From assembly GCA_035480955.1 (NCBI GenBank), contig DATIHF010000038.1:1-11668 (forward strand): 11,668 nucleotides of DNA, given 5' to 3'. The DNA is from DATIHF01 sp035480955. GTDB taxonomy: Bacteria; Patescibacteriota; Microgenomatia; Woykebacterales; RBG-16-39-9b. The position numbers and the translations under genes were made by a program. The notes under the pieces are model-generated. The model was not told the DNA's origin, made no database searches, and saw only the letters and a list, made by a program, of their open reading frames with translations. This document shows positions 1 through 5,565 of the stretch, in pieces (position 1 is the first letter of the stretch; each line of letters begins with the position of its first letter).

Positions 1-928
1 TCGAAGTCTGAATAATATTATCAAGCAAGTGAGTTTTTCCTTCGCGGATGACGTTGCGGATTGCTCCAGTAGCGAGCATTGTCTCAGTCGCCGGGTAGCG
101 TCCTCCTTTGGTAGCCGGAATCAGTCTTTGAGAGACGATTGCCTCAACCACGTTGGAGAGCTGCATCTGGATCTGAGCTTGTTGGTTTTCCGGGAAAACT
201 CCAACAATTCGGTCGACTGATTGGGAGGCAGAGTTGGTGTGCAGAGTCGCGAACACCAAGTGTCCAGTCTCAGCAATTGTCAAAACTGCTTCGATCGTCT
301 CATAGTCCCGCATTTCTCCGATCAGCACTACATCTGGGTCTTCACGCAGTACAGAGCGGAGCGAAATCTCCCAACTGTGAGTGTCCAAATGCATTTCTCT
401 CTGGGCAATCAAAGCTTTTCGTGAAGGGTAAACATATTCGATCGGGTCTTCCACGGAAACGATGTGGACTCCGCGAGTTTCGTTTATTTCATTGATGATT
501 GAGGCAATAGTGGTGGATTTCCCATGTCCGGTCGGCCCGGTGAGAAGAATCAGACCTTGGCGTAGTTTAGAAAAATTCCCAAAGACTTTGGGTAGGTGCA
601 GGTCGGCTAGATTTGGAATCTTTGATGGAATCAAGCGAGCGGCTGCGGAGACAAAACCTTTTTGATAGAAAGCGTTAACTCGGAAACGGGCCAGCTCACC
701 GAGTGCAAAGGAGAAATCAAGCTCTTTATTGGTCAAGAGAAGCTCTTTTTGCTCAGGAGTCGTCAAACCAAAAACTAGCTTTTCAATATACTCTGGGGTG
801 GGACTCCCAGCTTTAGTAATAGGAATTAGTTCACCATTGATACGCAGAGTAGGGTAAGTACCTACCATCAAGTGAACATCAGAAGCTCCTCGACGCAGTG
901 CTTCTTCTAAAATTTCTTGAATTTCCAT
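1..928 (-). CDS. pilT: PilT, type IV pilus retraction ATPase (3' end cut by window edge)
   Basis: This is a hexameric secretion-superfamily ATPase that powers pilus disassembly at the inner face of the cytoplasmic membrane. Reading the minus strand from ATG 926-928 gives 309 residues, still open at base 1. PilT proteins are usually about 345-350 residues, so about 40 C-terminal residues are missing. The N-terminal PAS-like domain begins MEIQEILEEALRRGASDVHL, the usual PilT opening. The Walker A box is GPTGHGKS (131-138, His where Ser is common), the Asp box is SVEDPIEY (158-165), and the Walker B region is VVLIGEMRD (200-208). The His box follows as TGHLVFATLHTN (221-232). The motif AIRNVIRE (289-296) matches the PilT AIRNLIRE retraction signature and favours PilT over PilU. 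It lies 40 bases downstream of pilB on the same strand and is probably cotranscribed. A weak AAGGA sits 12 bases before the ATG. Confidence 0.96.
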   Translation of the reverse strand, partial: MEIQEILEEALRRGASDVHLMVGTYPTLRINGELIPITKAGSPTPEYIEKLVFGLTTPEQKELLLTNKELDFSFALGELARFRVNAFYQKGFVSAAARLIPSKIPNLADLHLPKVFGNFSKLRQGLILLTGPTGHGKSTTIASIINEINETRGVHIVSVEDPIEYVYPSRKALIAQREMHLDTHSWEISLRSVLREDPDVVLIGEMRDYETIEAVLTIAETGHLVFATLHTNSASQSVDRIVGVFPENQQAQIQMQLSNVVEAIVSQRLIPATKGGRYPATETMLATGAIRNVIREGKTHLLDNIIQTS

Positions 929-952
929 CTTAGTAAACTTTCCTTAAATCTA

Positions 953-958
953 ATTATA
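953..958 (-). promoter_or_regulatory. Possible internal -10 box before pilT
   Basis: The minus strand reads TATAAT, a perfect -10 hexamer, in the 40-base pilB-pilT gap. It ends 24 bases before the pilT ATG, almost the same distance as at pilB (26) and gyrB (25). No convincing -35 is visible 16-18 bases upstream, inside the pilB 3' end. It may be a weak internal promoter that allows pilT to be expressed apart from pilB, or it may be chance in an A/T-rich gap. Confidence 0.35.
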
Positions 959-968
959 AAGTTTTTTA

Positions 969-2723
969 TCAGGCATCCTGAGCAACACGCAAGACTTCCT
1001 CGATCGTTGTTACCCCTTCCATTGCTTTGAGATAACCATCTTGCTTCATAGTGATCATGCCATCGGCAATTGCCATTTTTTCAATTTCGATCGAGGGGGC
1101 TCGCTCCAAAATCAATTTCCCAATCTTTTCTGTCACGTTTAATACTTCAAAAACCCCTTCTCGTCCTTTATAACCAGAGTCACCACATTCATTGCAACCT
1201 TTGCCTTTGTAAAGTTTGACCTTTTTTCCCGAGAGCTCGGCGATATCTTTAGCTTCTTCGGCGGCGAGTCCTTTGGCGTTTAGTAAATTGCCTAAAACTG
1301 TTTTCAAATTCTGAATTATCAGCTCCGGAGCATCATATTCCTCTCTACAATGATCACAGATTTTTCGAACTACTCTTTGACCAACAACTGCATTTATTGA
1401 AGAGGCCAGTAGAAAGGTCTCAGCTCCCATGTCCAAAAGTCGGGGGAGAGCTCCAGCGGAGCTGTTGGTGTGCAAAGTGGAGAAAACCAAATGCCCAGTC
1501 AAAGCCGCCTGGATCGCTAAACCAGCAGTTTCCGAGTCACGAATCTCACCCACCATGATAATGTTTGGGTCCTGTCGCAAAAAACTTCTTAAACCGGACG
1601 CAAAGGTCAAACCAGCGACGGGGTTGATCTGAACTTGGTTGACCCCTGGAATTTGGTATTCCACTGGATCCTCGAGGGTAACAATGTTTACCTTGGGTGA
1701 ATTAATTTTCGAAAGACCTGCAAAAAGAGTAGTAGTTTTTCCTGAACCAGTCGGACCAGTAATCAAAATAATTCCGTTGGGACGGATAATATTGTCTTCC
1801 AGCACCTTCAAACCCATACCACGCAAACCCAGCTGGGCGAGAGTAGGAGCAGAGCCTGCCTTTGGTAGAAGTCTCATGACGATTTTCTCACCGTGAACTG
1901 TCGGCAAAGTCGAAATACGCAAATCAACAGCGGAATCGCCAACTTTGAAACTAAAACGTCCGTCTTGAGGAACTCTTTTTTCGTCAATTTTCAAATTAGA
2001 AAGAATTTTGATTCGGGAAACCAGGGCTTCATGAACTTTTTTAGGAAGCACTACTCTTTCCTGGAGCACTCCGTCAATTCGGTAGCGCACTCTGGTTTTC
2101 TCTTCGAGTGGTTCGATATGGACATCAGAAGCTCGACCTTTCATCGCGTACTCGAGTAGGGTAGAGACGATTTTGGCAACTGGAGCTTCTTTGATGACAT
2201 CCTCGACTTTATCGAGATCTTTGAGCTCTTCTTTGGCCTCAACGGGAGCGGCTTCTTCAACTGCCGAAGCCACCGTGCTGGTCAAACTTTGCGCGTATTG
2301 ATCGGCAATTGCCGAGTTAATCAGGGTCGGGGAAGAGATAAAAGTTTTGACTCTTTTTCCGCTTTTTCGCTCGACAAACTCCACAACCTGAAGATCGAGC
2401 GGATCAGCCATCGCGACCGAGAGTATCCCCTCATTGGTCAGTTCAAAAGGAATCAAGACGTAGCGGCGGGCGACTGGCTCGGGAACAAGACCGAGGACTT
2501 CGCTGGTGATTGGCTTGGAGTTTGGATTGTGAAAAGGAATATTGAGAAGCTCTCCCTTGGCCGCGACTAGATCTTCGGTGGAGACGAAATTGTGCTCGCG
2601 GAGGATGTCTTCAGGAGTTTTACCGGTGTTGACGGATTCTAGTTTAACTAGCGAACGATTGTCAGCGGTGATCTTTTTTTGTTCGAAGAGGATATCTTCG
2701 ATGCTTTTGTTGGCTACTTCCAT
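969..2723 (-). CDS. pilB: PilB/GspE-type type IV pilus extension ATPase
   Basis: This 584-residue hexameric ATPase drives pilin polymerisation at the cytoplasmic base of the type IV pilus, and its length fits PilB (about 570). An N-terminal MshEN/GspE-N-like domain spans roughly residues 1-145. It is followed by an acidic, Ala/Glu-rich linker (about 150-180) and the two-lobed motor. Visible motifs are Walker A GPTGSGKT (323-330), Asp box TLEDPVEYQ (349-357), Walker B IIMVGEIRD (388-396) and His box TGHLVFSTLHTN (409-420). The zinc-binding tetracysteine is CDHC (456-459) plus CNEC (510-513), a PilB/GspE hallmark absent from PilT. ATG 2723 begins the expected N-terminal domain but has no Shine-Dalgarno. 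The gene ends in TGA followed in frame by TAA. It is the first gene of a leftward pilB-pilT unit with a predicted promoter at 2750-2779. The pilC and pilin genes expected nearby are not in the window. Confidence 0.96.
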   Translation of the reverse strand: MEVANKSIEDILFEQKKITADNRSLVKLESVNTGKTPEDILREHNFVSTEDLVAAKGELLNIPFHNPNSKPITSEVLGLVPEPVARRYVLIPFELTNEGILSVAMADPLDLQVVEFVERKSGKRVKTFISSPTLINSAIADQYAQSLTSTVASAVEEAAPVEAKEELKDLDKVEDVIKEAPVAKIVSTLLEYAMKGRASDVHIEPLEEKTRVRYRIDGVLQERVVLPKKVHEALVSRIKILSNLKIDEKRVPQDGRFSFKVGDSAVDLRISTLPTVHGEKIVMRLLPKAGSAPTLAQLGLRGMGLKVLEDNIIRPNGIILITGPTGSGKTTTLFAGLSKINSPKVNIVTLEDPVEYQIPGVNQVQINPVAGLTFASGLRSFLRQDPNIIMVGEIRDSETAGLAIQAALTGHLVFSTLHTNSSAGALPRLLDMGAETFLLASSINAVVGQRVVRKICDHCREEYDAPELIIQNLKTVLGNLLNAKGLAAEEAKDIAELSGKKVKLYKGKGCNECGDSGYKGREGVFEVLNVTEKIGKLILERAPSIEIEKMAIADGMITMKQDGYLKAMEGVTTIEEVLRVAQDA

Positions 2724-2749
2724 TTGGGCAAGAGATTAATCTGTCTTTA

Positions 2750-2779
2750 ATATTAGCGAATGGGGCTTGATCCTGTCAA
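2750..2779 (-). promoter_or_regulatory. Sigma70-type promoter of pilB-pilT
   Basis: On the minus strand there is a perfect -35 TTGACA (2779-2774), an 18-base spacer and -10 TAATAT (2755-2750, 4/6 to consensus). The predicted start near 2743 leaves a leader of only about 20 bases before ATG 2723, with no Shine-Dalgarno. The -35 lies inside the palindrome at 2772-2787 and the element overlaps the opposing promoter of the delta' gene. Confidence 0.6.
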
Positions 2780-2794
2780 TTGATAGGTTATTAT
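2767..2794 (+). promoter_or_regulatory. Promoter of the delta'-like gene, predicting a leaderless mRNA
   Basis: The plus strand has -35 TTGATC (2767-2772, 4/6), a 16-base spacer and -10 TATTAT (2789-2794, 5/6). Only seven bases separate the -10 from ATG 2802, so transcription would start at or one base before the start codon. There is no Shine-Dalgarno. The -35 and spacer overlap the -35 of the divergent pilB promoter, so the two polymerase sites should exclude each other. Confidence 0.45.
2772..2787. repeat. 16-bp near-perfect palindrome in the pilB/delta' divergent promoter region
   Basis: CCTGTCAATTGATAGG equals its own reverse complement except for one base pair (positions 4 and 13). It covers the pilB -35 on the minus strand and the spacer of the delta' promoter on the plus strand. 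That is the expected place for a repressor dimer to control both genes. The operator role is an inference and no cognate regulator is in the window. Confidence 0.5.
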
Positions 2795-2801
2795 TTGATT
2801 C

Positions 2802-3428
2802 ATGCAGTCTGTCTTAATTACTCAGGCAACAAGAGAAGAAAGAATCAAAAAAGCCAAAGAGCTCTCCGAAGCGCAATCTAGCCCTTTTGATCAAACAATT
2901 CTTGACACCTCGGAAGAAAGAGGGATTGCCAGTGTCAAAAATCTCCTTAACCAAGTCTCGCGTAAACCTTTTAATAGTAAGGTAACCACGGCAATTATTT
3001 TTGAAGCTAACCGTCTGACCGAAGAAGCCCAAAATGCCCTGCTTAAAACTCTTGAGGAACCAACGGAATCTTTGCAAATTATTCTCACTGCCCCGAGCCG
3101 AGAGAGTATTTTACCTACCGTTGCGTCTCGATGCCAGGAAGAAAGGCTAGGTAATTCAGAAACTAGAGATGGGAAAGATAGAATTGAGGTGAAAAAGTTC
3201 AGCAAAAAATTGGAAGAGATCGAAAAAAAAGGCTTGGAAGAGGAGATTTATTATTGGGACAGTATCTTCACAAAAGCGGCCACTGACGAAAGCAGGGATC
3301 CGCAAAGTTTGAAAAAACTACACCGTTACAATAAAACCCTTTTGAAACTCAAAAAGGCAGAAAAGCTTTCCGTCAATAAAAAGCTTCTGTCTCTAATTGC
3401 AGCCCTAGAAGCCCCTGAAAAGCCCTAA
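2802..3428 (+). CDS. holB: Reduced DNA polymerase III delta' (HolB-like) clamp-loader subunit
   Basis: This 208-residue protein is about two thirds the length of a normal delta' (about 330). In that family delta' helps the tau/gamma-delta complex load the beta sliding clamp. The best match is the AAA+ core: KPFNSKVTTAIIFEANRL (55-72), AQNALLKTLEEP (76-87), sensor-1 strand LQIILTAPS (91-99) and the SRC motif of clamp-loader subunits (109-111). No P-loop is present. Where Walker A should follow strand 1 the sequence reads VLITQATREER (4-14), and the Walker B position reads IIFEAN without the usual acidic pair. The zinc-binding Cys cluster is also missing. The C-terminal half (about 125-205) is Lys/Glu-rich and helical, perhaps a shortened collar domain. 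It is probably a structural, non-ATP-binding delta'. It stands alone between divergent pilB and gyrB. The family call is firm, but the exact role is inferred. Confidence 0.82.
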   Translation: MQSVLITQATREERIKKAKELSEAQSSPFDQTILDTSEERGIASVKNLLNQVSRKPFNSKVTTAIIFEANRLTEEAQNALLKTLEEPTESLQIILTAPSRESILPTVASRCQEERLGNSETRDGKDRIEVKKFSKKLEEIEKKGLEEEIYYWDSIFTKAATDESRDPQSLKKLHRYNKTLLKLKKAEKLSVNKKLLSLIAALEAPEKP

Positions 3429-3464
3429 ATCCCATTTTTATTAGCGAAGTAATCAATCTAGTGC

Positions 3465-3494
3465 TTGCAAGAGTAACTGATACTTTGTTAATAT
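3465..3494 (+). promoter_or_regulatory. Predicted sigma70 promoter of gyrB-gyrA
   Basis: In the 91-base gap after the delta' gene there is -35 TTGCAA (3465-3470, 4/6), an 18-base spacer and -10 TAATAT (3489-3494, 4/6). The spacer length and -10 are the same as at the pilB promoter. The -10 ends 25 bases before ATG 3520, giving a leader of about 18 bases with no Shine-Dalgarno. No hairpin terminator for the preceding gene is evident in the gap. Confidence 0.45.
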
Positions 3495-3519
3495 AGACCA
3501 GTTCATTTGATTCCTATTT

Positions 3520-5559
3520 ATGGCTGATTATTCTGCAAAAGATATCCAAGTCCTTGAAGGTTTAGAGCCAGTTCGCAAGCGCCCGGGAATGTACATCGGG
3601 AGCACTGATCAACGTGGTTTGCATCATCTGGTGACAGAGATTGTCGACAACAGTGTCGACGAAGCTCTTGCGGGCTACTCCAAAAATGTTTGGGTAATCC
3701 TCCACAAAGACGACAAAGTCACCGTGATCGATGATGGACGAGGAATCCCAGTGGAGCAGCACCCAACTGCGAAAAAAAGCGCTCTGGAAGTAGCGATGAC
3801 TTATTTGCACGCCGGAGGAAAATTCGGCGGCGAGGGCTATAAAGTCTCCGGTGGTCTGCACGGTGTCGGAGCAAGTGTCGTTAACGCGCTCAGCTCTGAG
3901 ATGAATGTTGAAGTCAAAAGAGACGGAAAAATCCACTACCAAGACTACGTGCGTGGAAAAGCTAAAGAAGGAGTTAAAGTAATAGAGCAAACTCAAGCAG
4001 AAGGAGCCGCCAAAGACATTTGGGAAAAAGTCAAAAGCGGTACAAAATCAAACTTTTTATCGGACAGCCAAATTTTCTCAACTCAAGACATTGATTTTAA
4101 GGTTTTAGAAAAACAAATCCGCGAGCGCGCCTATTTGGTTGCTGGTCTTTCATTTCATCTTTTTGATGAGAGAACCGAGAGTGAAAAACACTACTACTTT
4201 GAAGGTGGGATTACTTCTCTCGTGAAACATTTAAATAAAAATAAAGTTTCGGTCAACAACCCAATAACAATCAGAAAAGAAGTCGGTGGCATCGGAGTTG
4301 AAGTCGCGATTCAGTACAACGACTCTTTCACTGAAACTGTTGAATCTTTTGCCAATGTAATCAATACCGTTGAGGGTGGTACACACTTGACTGGTTTTCG
4401 CACCGCACTGACCCGCTCGATCAATGACTACGCCAAGAAAGTCGGCGCGGTCAAAGATGCTGGGGAAGGCCTACAAGGTGAAGACATGAGAGAAGGACTA
4501 ACTGCAGTCGTTGCCATCAAGATGAACTCTGACAGTATCGAGTTTGAAGGACAAACCAAAACAAAACTAGGCAATGCCGAGGTGCAGCCAATCGTTAACT
4601 CTGTCGTGAAAGAAGGAATGGAGACCTTTTTTGAAGAAAACCCCTCGGACGCTCGCTCAATAATTGAAAAAGTAGTTCTGGCCGCCCGTGCTCGGCTGGC
4701 TGCCAAAGCCGCTAAAGACGCGGTCATCCGCAAAGGTGCACTTGAGGGGATGACTTTACCCGGCAAACTTGCTGATTGTCAGGAAAAAGACCCCAGTATT
4801 TCCGAGCTCTATATAGTAGAGGGGGACTCAGCCGGGGGAACTGCCAAGCAAGGCCGAGATCGCCGCACCCAAGCAATACTCCCACTCGGCGGGAAAATTT
4901 TAAATACTGAGCGAGCCAGGCTCGACAAAGTCATTCAATTTGAAGAAATTAAAGACTTGATCATCGCTCTTGGGGCAGGAATTGGAGACACTTTCAACAT
5001 TGATAAGGTGCGCTACCACCGGATCGTTCTCATGACTGACGCGGATGTTGACGGAGAACACATCAACACACTACTGCTGACCTTTTTCTTCCGTTACATG
5101 CCCCAAGTGATTGATAAAGGTTACCTGTATCTGGCCCAACCACCTCTTTTTAAAGTCACTTCAGGAAAAAGTGAAGCCTACGCTTTCTCCGATGCTGAAA
5201 GAGATAAGATTATTGCTGATATTAAGCAAGCCAAAAGTGACAAGGCCGCTAAAAAAGCAGAAGGAGCGGCGACCACTGAAGAAGAACTTTCGGGTCGGGG
5301 AGTCGGAGAAAATGAGCAGGTAACTGTGGCGGGCAAAAAAATTAATATTAATGTGCAGCGTTACAAAGGTTTGGGTGAGATGAACGCGGAACAGCTTTGG
5401 GAAACAACCATGAATCCAGAGAATCGGATTTTGAAAAAGATTGCAGTAGAGGATGCTTCCGAAGCGGACGAAGTTTTCAATATGCTTATGGGAGACGAAG
5501 TCCCGCCCCGCAAGAAATTTATTCAAGCCCACGCCAAATACGCAACTTTGGATGTTTAA
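3520..5559 (+). CDS. gyrB: DNA gyrase subunit B
   Basis: This is the ATPase/TOPRIM subunit of the A2B2 type IIA topoisomerase that introduces negative supercoils. At 679 residues it resembles the short GyrB form rather than the 804-residue E. coli form. GHKL motifs are TEIVDNSVDEA (39-49, catalytic Glu40, Mg-binding Asn44), DDGRGIP (71-77) and the GGLHGVGASVVNALS lid (111-125). The QTK loop (345-347) closes over ATP. TOPRIM residues are EGDSAGG (434-440) and DADVD (507-511). The C-terminal RYKGLGEMNAEQLWETTMNP motif spans 614-633. Two oddities stand out. A Lys/Ala/Glu-rich insert of about 40 residues (about 567-608) lies between TOPRIM and RYKGLGEM. LPLGGKILN (454-462) has Gly457 where E. coli has Lys447. 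The ATG suits the family start but lacks a Shine-Dalgarno. gyrA follows after six bases. Confidence 0.98.
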   Translation: MADYSAKDIQVLEGLEPVRKRPGMYIGSTDQRGLHHLVTEIVDNSVDEALAGYSKNVWVILHKDDKVTVIDDGRGIPVEQHPTAKKSALEVAMTYLHAGGKFGGEGYKVSGGLHGVGASVVNALSSEMNVEVKRDGKIHYQDYVRGKAKEGVKVIEQTQAEGAAKDIWEKVKSGTKSNFLSDSQIFSTQDIDFKVLEKQIRERAYLVAGLSFHLFDERTESEKHYYFEGGITSLVKHLNKNKVSVNNPITIRKEVGGIGVEVAIQYNDSFTETVESFANVINTVEGGTHLTGFRTALTRSINDYAKKVGAVKDAGEGLQGEDMREGLTAVVAIKMNSDSIEFEGQTKTKLGNAEVQPIVNSVVKEGMETFFEENPSDARSIIEKVVLAARARLAAKAAKDAVIRKGALEGMTLPGKLADCQEKDPSISELYIVEGDSAGGTAKQGRDRRTQAILPLGGKILNTERARLDKVIQFEEIKDLIIALGAGIGDTFNIDKVRYHRIVLMTDADVDGEHINTLLLTFFFRYMPQVIDKGYLYLAQPPLFKVTSGKSEAYAFSDAERDKIIADIKQAKSDKAAKKAEGAATTEEELSGRGVGENEQVTVAGKKININVQRYKGLGEMNAEQLWETTMNPENRILKKIAVEDASEADEVFNMLMGDEVPPRKKFIQAHAKYATLDV

Positions 5560-5565
5560 TTAAAT

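Noticed and set aside
139..495. Plus-strand open frame of 118 codons near the left edge
   Set aside because: It lies antisense to pilT, whose minus-strand reading shows a complete set of motor motifs. The plus-strand product has no recognisable features.
969..971. Possible UGA recoding to glycine, as in some CPR lineages
   Set aside because: pilB ends in TGA, though an in-frame TAA follows immediately, so this stop alone is not decisive. All six complete genes read through at full family length with no internal TGA, which argues for the standard bacterial code.
4428..4766. Minus-strand open frame of 112 codons inside gyrB
   Set aside because: The Ala/Ser-rich product mirrors conserved gyrB codons and has no start context or motif.
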